Source: Bacteroidales bacterium (GTDB lineage Bacteria; Bacteroidota; Bacteroidia; Bacteroidales; UBA932). Taken from it: a stretch of DNA of 64,000 nt. The notes under the pieces were generated by a model, which saw only the letters and a program-made list of their open reading frames with translations, was not told the origin of the DNA and made no database searches. The translations under genes were made by a program, and so were the position numbers. Position 1 is the stretch's first letter. Each line of letters begins with the position of its first letter. The stretch covers positions 1-64,000 of the forward strand of contig JAFYYW010000035.1 of the NCBI GenBank assembly GCA_017548985.1, written 5' to 3'. This document shows, piece after piece, positions 1 to 8,373 of this stretch.

Positions 1-348
1 ATCGCCGCCGAGGCCAACGCCCAGGCCGGCAACGCCGCCAAGGCCAAGGAGCTCCTCAACGCCCTCCAGACCGCCAGGCACGCAAACCTGACCGATGGCT
101 CGATGGATAGCATCAAGAAAGAGTGGTACAGGGAGACTGTCGGCGAGGGTCTGATCATCAGCAATGTCAAGCGCTGGGGCGACGGATTCGGAGCCAGGAC
201 TCCTCAGGAAGGCGCCGCCTCGCTGATCATGCAGGGTGCAGCGTTCGAGCAGAGGACCATGCCCGCCAACGCCTACCAGTTCACATGGCCTGTGCCCACC
301 TATGAGATGCAGGTCAACCCCAACCTGGTGCAGAACGAGGGATTCTAG
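1..348 (+). CDS. SusD/RagB family outer-membrane lipoprotein, C-terminal end (5' truncated by window)
   Basis: The reading frame is open from base 1, so the gene begins before the window; 115 codons and a TAG stop are present. The start of the visible part (IAAEANAQAGNAAKAKELLN) is the TPR-like helix of SusD proteins, followed by a WGDGFG stretch and the family's usual ending of the form NPNLVQNEGF. SusD proteins sit on the cell surface on top of a SusC TonB-dependent porin and bind glycans for import; the partner susC is expected upstream, outside the window. The gene is followed by a strong terminator and converges with the aromatic amino acid genes, so it ends its operon. Family assignment is firm from the C-terminal motif; the glycan bound cannot be told. 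Confidence 0.85.
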   Translation: MAAEANAQAGNAAKAKELLNALQTARHANLTDGSMDSIKKEWYRETVGEGLIISNVKRWGDGFGARTPQEGAASLIMQGAAFEQRTMPANAYQFTWPVPTYEMQVNPNLVQNEGF

Positions 349-366
349 TCTTACTTTGATAATGAG

Positions 367-401
367 AAAAGAGGGTGGCCGGTCTGGTCACCCTCTTTTT
401 T
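367..401. terminator. Bidirectional intrinsic terminator between susD-like gene and DAHP synthase gene
   Basis: A near-perfect stem pairs 371-380 with 386-395 (GAGGGTG against CACCCTC at its base) around a five-base loop, flanked by an A run on the left and a run of six T on the right. It can end transcription from both convergent genes. Confidence 0.85.
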
Positions 402-417
402 ATTATCATTTGTCGGA

Positions 418-1512
418 TTATTTACCTTCGAGTATATTGTTCTGTACCCCGACAGAGGCCTCATGGATCGCATTGAAAACGTCCATGATGAATTTCTCCG
501 GTAATCCGTAGTTCTTCCCCTTCGCGATCATGTCCGAGAGAATGTCCTCCCAACGGGCAGTCTGGACGATAGCGATATTATGGGCCTTCTTGAACTCCCC
601 TATCTTGCGGGATACTTCCATTCTCGAGGCCAAGGACATCAACAGATTCTCATCAATAACATCTATCCTGGCTCTAAGCTGTTCGATGTTCTCGTTGTAT
701 TCCTTGTCATTGGTCTGCTTCTGGCGTATCACGAGGCTCTCCAAGAGGGTCTTCAAATCCTCTGGAACAAGCTGCTGCTTGGCATCGCTCAAAGCGCATG
801 AAGGATCGCAGTGCGACTCGACCATCAAACCGTCCAAACCGAGGTCCATAGCTCTCTGCGACAATTCCTTGAGGTATTCCCGGGAGCCGCCCATGTGACT
901 GGGATCAGCGAAGAACGGAATCTGGGGAAACAAGGTGCGAAGCTCAACCGCGATCTGCCAACCGGGAAGGTTACGGTAAGGAATCTTCTGGGTGGTCGAG
1001 AAGCCGCGGTGGATGACACCGAGTTTCTTCACACCACAACGGTTTAGCCTCTCCAAGGCCCCTACCCAAAGGTCAAGATCCGGATTAACAGGATTCTTCA
1101 CAAGCACGGGCATATCCGTATCTTGCAGAGCCTCAGCTATTTCCTGAACAAGGAATGGATTGGCCGTAGTTCTGGCTCCTATCCAAACCATGTCTATGCC
1201 ATATTTCATGCACTCGTAGACATGCTTCTGACTAGCCACCTCCGTACATACCTTCATCCCGAACTCCCTCTTGATCTTCTGGAGCCATTTCAATCCCTGC
1301 ACTCCGACACCCTCGAAAGAACCCGGATGAGTACGAGGTTTCCATATTCCCGCTCGGAAAACATGGATGCCGAAATCATGAAGGCCCTTAGCCGTCATCA
1401 TCATCTGCAATTCGGACTCGGCACTGCAAGGGCCGGCTATCACTATCGGGGGAATGCTCTCATCGAAGAATCCCCATTCCGATACAGGGATCGTGTCAAG
1501 CGTTCGTTCCAT
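418..1512 (-). CDS. 3-deoxy-7-phosphoheptulonate synthase fused to C-terminal chorismate mutase
   Basis: A 364-residue bifunctional enzyme of aromatic amino acid synthesis. Residues about 20-260 form a KDO8P/DAHP-synthase-type barrel (IAGPCSAES near the start, KPRTHPGSFEG, VWIGARTTANP, and the metal-site stretch FADPSHMGG). Residues about 275-360 form an AroQ-type chorismate mutase helix bundle (LRARIDVIDENLL, then RKIGEFKK). The first domain joins erythrose 4-phosphate and phosphoenolpyruvate to DAHP; the second converts chorismate to prephenate. In this arrangement, known from Porphyromonas and other Bacteroidota, the mutase is C-terminal and prephenate is expected to inhibit the synthase allosterically; in the Bacillus-type fusion the mutase is N-terminal. 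It is the last gene of the pheA-aminotransferase-tyrA operon, 2 bases after tyrA. Confidence 0.95.
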   Translation of the reverse strand: MERTLDTIPVSEWGFFDESIPPIVIAGPCSAESELQMMMTAKGLHDFGIHVFRAGIWKPRTHPGSFEGVGVQGLKWLQKIKREFGMKVCTEVASQKHVYECMKYGIDMVWIGARTTANPFLVQEIAEALQDTDMPVLVKNPVNPDLDLWVGALERLNRCGVKKLGVIHRGFSTTQKIPYRNLPGWQIAVELRTLFPQIPFFADPSHMGGSREYLKELSQRAMDLGLDGLMVESHCDPSCALSDAKQQLVPEDLKTLLESLVIRQKQTNDKEYNENIEQLRARIDVIDENLLMSLASRMEVSRKIGEFKKAHNIAIVQTARWEDILSDMIAKGKNYGLPEKFIMDVFNAIHEASVGVQNNILEGK

Positions 1513-1514
1513 AA

Positions 1515-2369
1515 CTATCTGATTATCTTCTTTATCCGATTTGCCTCGGCGATAAGCTTCTCTATTCTCTCCTCGTCATATCCGGCGATAGCGTCACGGA
1601 ATTCATTCATCTTCTCAAGGTAAGTGTCAATCACCCGAAGAACGTTGTCCCGGTTTTGAGTAAGGATCGGAACCCACATGTCTGATGAGCTTTTCGCGAG
1701 ACGGACGGTGGAGGAGAATCCACCGGAGGCCAGGTCGAAAATGTGTTTCTCATCCTGCTCCTTGTCAAGGACCGTGAGGGCCAAGGCAAAAGAGGTTACA
1801 TGGGATATGTGGGACACATAGGCCGTGTGGACATCATGATTGTCGGCGTTCATATAGATCGGCCTCATATTCAGGACATTGTACAGGTCTTCGACCGTCT
1901 TCAACGCCTGTGGATCAGATTCCTCTGAATTGGCGAATATGCAAGCCCTTCCATCGAAAAGGTTAGGCATGGCAGCCCACGGGCCCGAATATTCGGTGCC
2001 GGCCATCGGATGAGTCGCGACGAAACGTCCGCGCATAGGATGGTAATGGACGACCCTGACTATCTGGCTCTTTGTGGAGCAGGTGTCGATGACTATTTTC
2101 CTGCCGTTGCCTTCTTCCGATATAATATCCAGGATTTCCGGAAGCATCTTCACAGCGGATCCAACAGGAATAGCGATAACGACGAGGTCGCTTCTCTCGA
2201 CACAATCTCTCAGGGAGACAATCTCGTCGGCCAATTCCATCTTAAGGGCCGCGGCGGCATTGACCGGCTCTGATTCAACCCCTAGGATTTTGTCAGCATA
2301 ACCCCTCCTCTTGAGATCGATCGCCATCGAACCTCCGATGAGACCCAGACCTATGATTCCAACAATCAT
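1515..2369 (-). CDS. tyrA: Prephenate dehydrogenase
   Basis: A 284-residue cytosolic enzyme that oxidatively decarboxylates prephenate to 4-hydroxyphenylpyruvate for tyrosine. The N-terminal Rossmann fold shows the dinucleotide motif GLGLIGGS at residues 7-14, followed by the conserved THPMAGTEYSGP stretch and the helical C-terminal domain (HISHVTSFALAL). There is no ACT domain, so direct tyrosine feedback through such a domain is not expected. It lies 7 bases after the aminotransferase and 2 bases before DAHP synthase-chorismate mutase, so chorismate mutase, dehydrogenase and transaminase are made together. Confidence 0.95.
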   Translation of the reverse strand: MIVGIIGLGLIGGSMAIDLKRRGYADKILGVESEPVNAAAALKMELADEIVSLRDCVERSDLVVIAIPVGSAVKMLPEILDIISEEGNGRKIVIDTCSTKSQIVRVVHYHPMRGRFVATHPMAGTEYSGPWAAMPNLFDGRACIFANSEESDPQALKTVEDLYNVLNMRPIYMNADNHDVHTAYVSHISHVTSFALALTVLDKEQDEKHIFDLASGGFSSTVRLAKSSSDMWVPILTQNRDNVLRVIDTYLEKMNEFRDAIAGYDEERIEKLIAEANRIKKIIR

Positions 2370-2376
2370 CTTATTA

Positions 2377-3579
2377 TCAGCAGGTTCCTAAAAACTCTTT
2401 TATACGTGCCAGGCCTTCTTCCAACGTGGGGACCGGGGCGCAAAGGGAGATGCGGACATAGTCCTCTCCATTTTTGCCGAACACGAATCCAGGCGTAATG
2501 AACACACCCGTACCATGCAATATCGCCTCAGACAGAACCTCTCCCCTGGTCATCGAAGGACTCGTGGGACCATCGGCCGGAGTGAGCCCCCAAAGGAACA
2601 GACCTGTGGAGTCGGGATTGTATTTGACTCCAAGAGCATCGAAGATATGTCCCGCGGCCACACGACGGCGACGGTACTCGGCATTCAGCTGCTCAAACCA
2701 CTCAGGCCCCTGGGCCAGAGCCTCAACGGCAGCTATCTGCATCGCCTTGAACATACCCGAGTCCATCTGGCTCTTCACCTTGAGAATCTCATTCACCATC
2801 TCGGGATCACCAGCGACCATTCCAAGCCTCCAGCCGCTCATATTGTGGGCCTTGCTGAGCGAGTTGAGTTCGAGGCAGCAGTCCCAAGCTCCGTCAGCGG
2901 CAAGCATGGAGATCGGCTTATCCGTCAAAATGAATGAATATGGATTATCATTGACCAGCAATATGCTATGCTTTTTGGCGAAGTTGACGAGCTTCTGGTA
3001 CAGTTCCGGAGTGGCCGAGGCACCTGTGGGCATATTCGGATAATTGACCCACATCAATTTGACCCCACTTAGATCCATACTCTCAAGCTCCTCGAAATCA
3101 GGGAACCAGCCGTTCTCAGCCTTCAGGTTGTATTTGACCATCTCAGCTCCGGCCAGCTGGGCTGAAGAGGAATAAGTCGGATAACCAGGATCCGGGACAA
3201 GGACCTTGTCACCAGGATTCACGAACGCAAGGGAGATCAGCAAAATACCTTCTTTTGAGCCGACAAGGGGCTGGATACCTCCATTAGGGTTGAGAGTGAC
3301 TCCGTAATACCGTTTATACCAATCAGCGAAAGCCTGCCTCAAAACAGGCAAACCCTTATAGTTCTGATACTTGTGGCTATCCCGGAGAGTCGCGGTCTTG
3401 GCGAGGGCATCGATGGCCGCTTGGGGAGGCATGCCGTCGGGTGCTCCGATTCCGAGATTAATGAGGGGACCTAGTCCTTTGGACGCCCTTTCCGCGGAAA
3501 CGGCATCAAGATCTTTTTGCTTACGGGAGAAATAATACTCCTGGACCCCTTTGGTCCTTTCTGCTGGTTGGATAATCAT
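2377..3579 (-). CDS. Class I/II PLP-dependent aminotransferase (aromatic operon)
   Basis: A 400-residue fold-type I aminotransferase. Visible landmarks are PDPGYPTY, WVNYPNMPTGA, the LVNDNPYSF cofactor-site loop, and SLSKAHNMSGWR, whose lysine should form the Schiff base with pyridoxal phosphate. The sequence resembles the LL-diaminopimelate/aspartate aminotransferase branch. Its place between pheA (16 bases upstream) and tyrA (7 bases downstream) argues that it transaminates phenylpyruvate and 4-hydroxyphenylpyruvate, or prephenate, to the amino acids. The exact substrate is inference from context; aspartate or diaminopimelate activity cannot be excluded. Confidence 0.88.
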   Translation of the reverse strand: MIIQPAERTKGVQEYYFSRKQKDLDAVSAERASKGLGPLINLGIGAPDGMPPQAAIDALAKTATLRDSHKYQNYKGLPVLRQAFADWYKRYYGVTLNPNGGIQPLVGSKEGILLISLAFVNPGDKVLVPDPGYPTYSSSAQLAGAEMVKYNLKAENGWFPDFEELESMDLSGVKLMWVNYPNMPTGASATPELYQKLVNFAKKHSILLVNDNPYSFILTDKPISMLAADGAWDCCLELNSLSKAHNMSGWRLGMVAGDPEMVNEILKVKSQMDSGMFKAMQIAAVEALAQGPEWFEQLNAEYRRRRVAAGHIFDALGVKYNPDSTGLFLWGLTPADGPTSPSMTRGEVLSEAILHGTGVFITPGFVFGKNGEDYVRISLCAPVPTLEEGLARIKEFLGTC

Positions 3580-3594
3580 ATTTGTGTCTATTTG

Positions 3595-4422
3595 TTAAAA
3601 AGATTTGTATTCACCGAGAATATATAGGTTCGCCATCAGAGGACGAACAGCTTTGAGGGCCTGACGGTAACGTTCGTAGGATGAGAACTTTATGTCAACA
3701 TAGAAAAAGTACTGCCATTCCTGTCCTGGGATAGGAAGCGACTGGATCCTCGTGAGGTTCATGTCGTAAAAAGACAGGATGGTCAGGATCTGGGCCAGCG
3801 AGCCTGGTTTGTGAGGCAAGGTGAAACACAAGGAGGCCTTATTGGTGGACTTCCTCGGGACGGTAATGGCGTCATCCAGGATAAGGAACCTGGTGAAGTT
3901 CTGCTTGTAAGTCTCAATCCCTTTCGCCAGTATCTCCAGCCCGTTTTGCTCCGCGGCCAATTCGGAAGCGACGGCCCCCACTCCCTTGAGTCCTTGACGG
4001 GCGATCTCTATGGCGCTTTTGGCGGTATCTTCCGACTCTACCATCTTGATCCAAGGGCAATTCTTCTCGAAGAACCGGCGGGTCTGGTTTATAGCCATAT
4101 AATGGGTCCGCACTTCCCTGATATCCTCCATCCGTTGCCCTGGCAAGGCCATAAGGTTCTGATGAATAGGAATATACACTTCCCCCTTGATCTTGTAGGG
4201 ATTCGCTCTCAACAACTCGAAATTCGGCAAGAGTCCTCCAGAGATGGTATTCTCTATCGCCATGACAGCAGCGGAAGCCCGACCCTCGGAGAGTTCAGTG
4301 AAAAGACTCTCGAAAGTCGGACACTCCACGATGGATATTTCCTCATTCCTAGCGAGGTAGAAATCCCTTGCCGCCTGTTCGTGGAAACAGCCTCTATAAC
4401 CTTGGATCGCGACCGTTGTCAC
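3595..4422 (-). CDS. pheA: Prephenate dehydratase with ACT domain
   Basis: A 275-residue enzyme converting prephenate to phenylpyruvate. The periplasmic-binding-protein-like catalytic part opens with AIQGYRGCFHEQAA and holds the TRF catalytic motif in NFTRFLIL; residues about 200-270 form a regulatory ACT domain (KPGSLAQILTILSFYDMNL) that normally binds phenylalanine. The usual ESRP signature appears as IQSLPIPG, so the effector site is slightly changed. The start is GTG at 4422, sharing bases with the frr stop (GTGA overlap), which points to translational coupling. No chorismate mutase domain is attached; that activity sits on the DAHP synthase gene of the same operon. Confidence 0.93.
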   Translation of the reverse strand: MTTVAIQGYRGCFHEQAARDFYLARNEEISIVECPTFESLFTELSEGRASAAVMAIENTISGGLLPNFELLRANPYKIKGEVYIPIHQNLMALPGQRMEDIREVRTHYMAINQTRRFFEKNCPWIKMVESEDTAKSAIEIARQGLKGVGAVASELAAEQNGLEILAKGIETYKQNFTRFLILDDAITVPRKSTNKASLCFTLPHKPGSLAQILTILSFYDMNLTRIQSLPIPGQEWQYFFYVDIKFSSYERYRQALKAVRPLMANLYILGEYKSF

Positions 4423-4988
4423 ACTGTCAAAATCTCTTTCTCCTTGGCGGAGACCAGGGCATCAATAGCCTTTACCTTCGCGTCGGTTACCTTCTGGATC
4501 TCATCCTCGCCCTCTTTCTGGACATCCTCTGAGATCTCAGCCGCCTTCTGGGCTTTCTTAAGAGCATCAACACCCTCACGACGGATATTCCTCACCGCCA
4601 CCTTGGAGTTCTCACCATCGGCTTTAGCCTTTTTGATGAGGTCCTTGCGCCTCTCCTCTGTGAGAGGGGGGATGGGGCAACGGATAATCTCACCGTTGTT
4701 CTGGGGAGTGAAACCGAGATTGGCCGCCATAATGGCCTTCTCAATAGCGGGGATAAGGCTTCTTTCCCAAGGCTGTATCGTGATGGTACGAGCATCGGGA
4801 ACACTTATGGAAGCCACCTGGGAAACAGGTGTGTCAGTGCCGTAGTAATTGACAGTCACGTTGTTGAGAATGGAAGGATTAGCCTTGCCAACCCTGTAGG
4901 TCTTGAGGTCTTCCTCAAGGAAATCAACGGTGTCCACCATCTTTGACTCGACACCCTTCAGAATCTCTTTGGCTTTCTCTGTTAACAT
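4419..4988 (-). CDS. frr: Ribosome recycling factor
   Basis: A 189-residue protein of normal length for RRF. It contains the typical core VDFLEEDLKTYRVGKANPSI, the middle stretch TIQPWERSLIPAIEKAI, and the basic helix PLTEERRKDLIKKAKADGE. With EF-G it splits post-termination ribosomes. It follows pyrH by 14 bases, the pyrH-frr order being widely conserved in bacteria, and its stop overlaps the GTG start of pheA, which joins translation housekeeping to the aromatic operon. Confidence 0.97.
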   Translation of the reverse strand: MLTEKAKEILKGVESKMVDTVDFLEEDLKTYRVGKANPSILNNVTVNYYGTDTPVSQVASISVPDARTITIQPWERSLIPAIEKAIMAANLGFTPQNNGEIIRCPIPPLTEERRKDLIKKAKADGENSKVAVRNIRREGVDALKKAQKAAEISEDVQKEGEDEIQKVTDAKVKAIDALVSAKEKEILTV

Positions 4989-5002
4989 CGCTTTATCTAT
5001 TT

Positions 5003-5707
5003 TTATTTATGTACCAATGTGCCGACCTTGCCGCCCTCGAGGATCCTCTTCAAGGCTCCAGGGGAATTGATGTCGAAAACTATTATCGGCATATTCCCGT
5101 CATCGCAAAGGGCATAGGCTGTCTGATCAAGGACCCGAAGCTGCTTTGACATGGCTTCCTCGAAGGTAATATCCTCATACTTAACGGCTGAGGGGTCCTT
5201 TTTCGGATCGGCGGTGTAGACCCCGTCAACTTTCGTGCCTTTCAGCATCACATCCGCGCGAATCTCAAGAGCCCTGAGCGCCGCTCCGGAGTCGGTCGTG
5301 AAAAACGGGTTGCCTGTTCCTCCAGCTATCAAAGCCACTCCGCCTTCCTCAAGAACCTTCACGGCATTGTCACGGTTGTAATACCTGACAAAGGGTTCCA
5401 TAGGAGTGGCGGTAAAAACTTCAGCGTGAACTCCCTCATCCTCAATGAATTGACTGAGAGCCAACGAGTTGATCACTGTCGCGAGCATTCCCATCCGGTC
5501 GCCGCCGACACGGTCGAAACCCTTGTCGAGCCCCTGGAGACCACGGAATATATTGCCACCTCCATTGACCACACCAATCTGCAAACCGGCTTTCGCGGCA
5601 TCAGCGATCTCTTTCGCGTATTTCCTGAGGCAATCCGGCTCCAGCCCCTTGCCTTCGGGACCTCCGAGAATCTCGCCACTAAGCTTCAACAAAACTCTTT
5701 TGAACAT
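5003..5707 (-). CDS. pyrH: UMP kinase
   Basis: A 234-residue amino-acid-kinase-fold enzyme that phosphorylates UMP to UDP, an essential pyrimidine step. Visible motifs are KRVLLKLSGE at the start, VNGGGNIFRG, GGDRMGMLATVINSL, and the nucleotide-site loop ending TKVDGVYTADPKKDP. I chose the ATG at 5707 (MFKRVLLKLSGE); an in-frame TTG at 5725 would add six residues but lies against the candidate -7 promoter box at 5723-5730. It heads the pyrH-frr-pheA series. Confidence 0.96.
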   Translation of the reverse strand: MFKRVLLKLSGEILGGPEGKGLEPDCLRKYAKEIADAAKAGLQIGVVNGGGNIFRGLQGLDKGFDRVGGDRMGMLATVINSLALSQFIEDEGVHAEVFTATPMEPFVRYYNRDNAVKVLEEGGVALIAGGTGNPFFTTDSGAALRALEIRADVMLKGTKVDGVYTADPKKDPSAVKYEDITFEEAMSKQLRVLDQTAYALCDDGNMPIIVFDINSPGALKRILEGGKVGTLVHK

Positions 5708-5722
5708 TTGAACAAATTTTGT

Positions 5723-5730
5723 CAAAAATA
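5723..5730 (-). promoter_or_regulatory. Candidate -7 promoter box for pyrH-frr
   Basis: On the minus strand this reads TATTTTTG, a match to the Bacteroidota -7 consensus TAnnTTTG, with a TTTG at 5755-5758 that is 24 bases away, longer than the usual 19-21. It would start a very short leader before the ATG at 5707. The spacing makes it moderate only. Confidence 0.45.
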
Positions 5731-5766
5731 GTGATTTTTTTCCGTTAATGTGAACAAAAGGTCAGT

Positions 5767-7230
5767 TCAATAACTGAACACACTGTCGAACGCCTCGCCG
5801 CCAGCTCCGATACGGAAAGTGTGGACCTCCCGCTTGGAGGGTTTGACGGCAAACACATCTATGCAAAGGTTATCCTTATAGTCGAAAAAAGCATGGTAGG
5901 TGCCAGGCAGCATCAAGTCGGGAACGACCCAGCCATAGCCTTGTGAGATGAAATAATTGACTCCGTTATCCTTTGTATACATGTTCACGTGGGCATCTCC
6001 GGTCACCAGTCCGATAAGAGTGCCTTTGGCCGAAAACGCGGAGAGGATATCCATCACCCTCTGATTGCTATTAAGAGTCTCCTCCGTGGGATTGGAGGTT
6101 GTCCAGCGGCCAAGCGGATGGGGCATATAATGGGCGGTGACCAAAACAGGTATATCGGCCGGAGTGTTGTCCAGAAGGGCCTGGAGCCACTCCATCTGAG
6201 GTTCGTCAAATAAATAATACGAACCACCTTGGGTTCCGGTACCCTGGCTGTTCAGGAATATGACTCTTATTCCCTTGCCGGGCACATCATACCAACCGTA
6301 TGTCTTGCCCGGAGTGAGGTGGAGATTCTCCCCCGCCCTCGCCTGCCATGGTTTCTGGAAGGTCTCGGAAAGGAATTCCTCGGAATGGAACTCTCCCTCT
6401 CCGGCGTCCCAGTCGTGATTACCCGGAGCATAAAGCCAAATTCCGTCGTACTTGTCCATCTGGGCCCTGGTATTGTCCAATATCTCCTTGGCGTATGCCT
6501 TGTTCTCTGTCGCCGGATAGGCGTTAAGTCCTATATCGCCAAGATTTGCCATGAAGTCGGCCCCGAAGGCATTTGCCGCCGTGACCGCATGACCTATATG
6601 CTTGTATGTGAAGCGGCCGCAGGTATGCAGGTCAGTCAGTATCGGGAACGCCATGACCTCATCATCTCCCTTCCAGGCATTGAACCTCGCTAGCGCCTCG
6701 TCAATCTGGGGCTTCACGAAATCATCCTTGTCGGTGAGTTTCCTCTCCTTGTCCAAAAGGGTGTTGTTCAGTTCCCTCCACCCAATCGTAGGCGTCGAAT
6801 ACAGGAAGTTGATGGACTGGCCCTTGTCGCAGTCGAAATATTCCATCTTAAGGTCGTGCTTGCCCTTCGACAGAGTCTTGGAGACCACCTTAGTGATCGG
6901 CCCGTGGGCGCCGTCGTTGTCGTAGAGCAGCACACCGTCAACATAGAACCTCGAGCCATCGTCCGTGGACGCCTTGAAGGTATATTCCTCCTCCTTCCCT
7001 ACTTTCAGCGTTGTCTCGAGGAGCAAGGCGTAATGGTTGAGCGTCTCGTCGATGTCAATAAGGTCGAAATTGTTCTTCACCCCTGTCAAATCCGGATCTC
7101 CGAGCTTTGAGAAGTCCGGAAGCTGGCGCTCCGGCCAGTCGAGCCAAAGCTTGTAGGTCACTACCGGCTCCTTGGGGCCGCAGGCGGCGAGAACCAAAAG
7201 AGTCCCTATCAAAATGACAATCTTCCTCAT
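5767..7230 (-). CDS. PA14-domain metallophosphoesterase lipoprotein
   Basis: A 487-residue secreted lipoprotein: a short hydrophobic signal ends in LAAC, giving a lipidated cysteine at about residue 17. Residues about 25-150 look like a PA14 beta-barrel (FKASTDDGSRFYVDGVLLYD, then GKHDLKMEYFD), usually a carbohydrate-binding module. Residues about 195-460 are a calcineurin-like phosphoesterase with the metal-ligand series TDLHT, GDIG, GNHDW, TAHYMPH and GDAHVN. It probably acts on an extracellular or periplasmic phosphoester attached to a glycan; the substrate is unknown. It lies 12 bases after the BNR propeller gene and appears to be part of the operon that begins at 9698. Confidence 0.85.
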   Translation of the reverse strand: MRKIVILIGTLLVLAACGPKEPVVTYKLWLDWPERQLPDFSKLGDPDLTGVKNNFDLIDIDETLNHYALLLETTLKVGKEEEYTFKASTDDGSRFYVDGVLLYDNDGAHGPITKVVSKTLSKGKHDLKMEYFDCDKGQSINFLYSTPTIGWRELNNTLLDKERKLTDKDDFVKPQIDEALARFNAWKGDDEVMAFPILTDLHTCGRFTYKHIGHAVTAANAFGADFMANLGDIGLNAYPATENKAYAKEILDNTRAQMDKYDGIWLYAPGNHDWDAGEGEFHSEEFLSETFQKPWQARAGENLHLTPGKTYGWYDVPGKGIRVIFLNSQGTGTQGGSYYLFDEPQMEWLQALLDNTPADIPVLVTAHYMPHPLGRWTTSNPTEETLNSNQRVMDILSAFSAKGTLIGLVTGDAHVNMYTKDNGVNYFISQGYGWVVPDLMLPGTYHAFFDYKDNLCIDVFAVKPSKREVHTFRIGAGGEAFDSVFSY

Positions 7231-7242
7231 ATTCAGTTATTT

Positions 7243-8373
7243 CTACTTAAACAAATCATCAAGTTCCTTTATTGTGAAGCGGACAGAGACGACCGAATGC
7301 TTCTCCTCGCCAGGATGGTACTTTATGTAAGTTGTGGCGACTATTGTCCCGTCCGGAAGCAACTCGAGGCCGGGATAACCGCAATCAGGACCGGCATAGC
7401 TGTGGAGCAGCTTGACCCTGTACTGGCCGGAGAGCCCGTCCGTGGCATCCCTGTAGGTGCCCACCCACGCGACGAAATGGCCCCTCGTGGGACTGTTCGG
7501 AGCCATGTCTCGGAATACGAAGATGAGCCTGCCGTCCGGAAGGTACAGCATCATGTGCCTGTCACCTGTAAGCCCCCAAGGTGTCTCCTTCAGCGTGGTC
7601 CAAGCGGCGCCTTCATCCTTTGAGCTCATGAATAAGGAACAACCCTTCCTCTGGTTCTCCCGGGCGATACAGATCAGTGTTTTACCGTCAGGGGAACGGA
7701 AAACGCAAGGTTCGCAGGGGGACCTTCCGTCATATTCACCGGCAAGTGTGGACTCGTCCCAAGTCAGACCTCCGTCATGGGAGACGGCTTGCCAAATCTT
7801 GAGCGGGGCCCTGTCCTGGTCGGAATTGCCTCTGTGGTACATCCCAAGATAATCCCCGTTATTGAGCCGGATAATACTGGTGAAAGCCATAACGCAAGGC
7901 TTGCCAAGCACTTTGACCTTACTCCAGGTACGGCCCTGGTCCTCGCTGACGGAATATGCCATATCCCTGTAGGCCTGCCCGGTCTCAACCTGGGCGAAGA
8001 CGAATAGACGCTGCTTCCCGGCCTTGTCGGTGAGTTTGTAGATACTCGGGCAATTGACCATGCCCTCCCATTCTTTGGGAGCGGGTTGATTATGCCAGGT
8101 GAGTCCGGCGTCATAGCTGAACCCGATGAATGCGGCCTTTCCGCCGTGGCCGTTCGACCAGGTGCAGATCATGGTCTTTTCATCGTCCATGAGGACCGTC
8201 GTTGGATGGCCGTTGTAAAGGTCGGGAGTGCCTGAGGCAATGACTACCTGTCTTTGCTTTTGGCCGGAGATGTCAGCCCAAGGAAGGTTGCACCTGTCCC
8301 CTTGGGCAGCCAGCGAAAGTGGAGCCAGGAGGGATAATAACAGCGAAATAAACGGATATGGTCCCATTGGCAT
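7243..8373 (-). CDS. Secreted BNR/Asp-box beta-propeller (sialidase-superfamily) protein
   Basis: A 376-residue exported protein with an N-terminal signal peptide (hydrophobic stretch about 7-22 ending AAQG). Four Asp-box repeats are visible: SYDAGLTW, SEDQGRTW, SHDGGLTW and SKDEGAAW, marking a six-bladed sialidase-fold propeller. The family includes GH33 sialidases but also rhamnosidases and other hydrolases with the same fold. I cannot place the full arginine triad and the tyrosine/glutamate pair of GH33 with certainty, so sialidase activity is not claimed. Its ATG follows the pfkA stop codon directly with no gap. Confidence 0.75.
   Translation of the reverse strand: MPMGPYPFISLLLSLLAPLSLAAQGDRCNLPWADISGQKQRQVVIASGTPDLYNGHPTTVLMDDEKTMICTWSNGHGGKAAFIGFSYDAGLTWHNQPAPKEWEGMVNCPSIYKLTDKAGKQRLFVFAQVETGQAYRDMAYSVSEDQGRTWSKVKVLGKPCVMAFTSIIRLNNGDYLGMYHRGNSDQDRAPLKIWQAVSHDGGLTWDESTLAGEYDGRSPCEPCVFRSPDGKTLICIARENQRKGCSLFMSSKDEGAAWTTLKETPWGLTGDRHMMLYLPDGRLIFVFRDMAPNSPTRGHFVAWVGTYRDATDGLSGQYRVKLLHSYAGPDCGYPGLELLPDGTIVATTYIKYHPGEEKHSVVSVRFTIKELDDLFK

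Noticed and set aside
7243..8373. True GH33 sialidase
   Set aside because: Asp boxes show the fold only; the complete catalytic set could not be placed, so a general call was kept.
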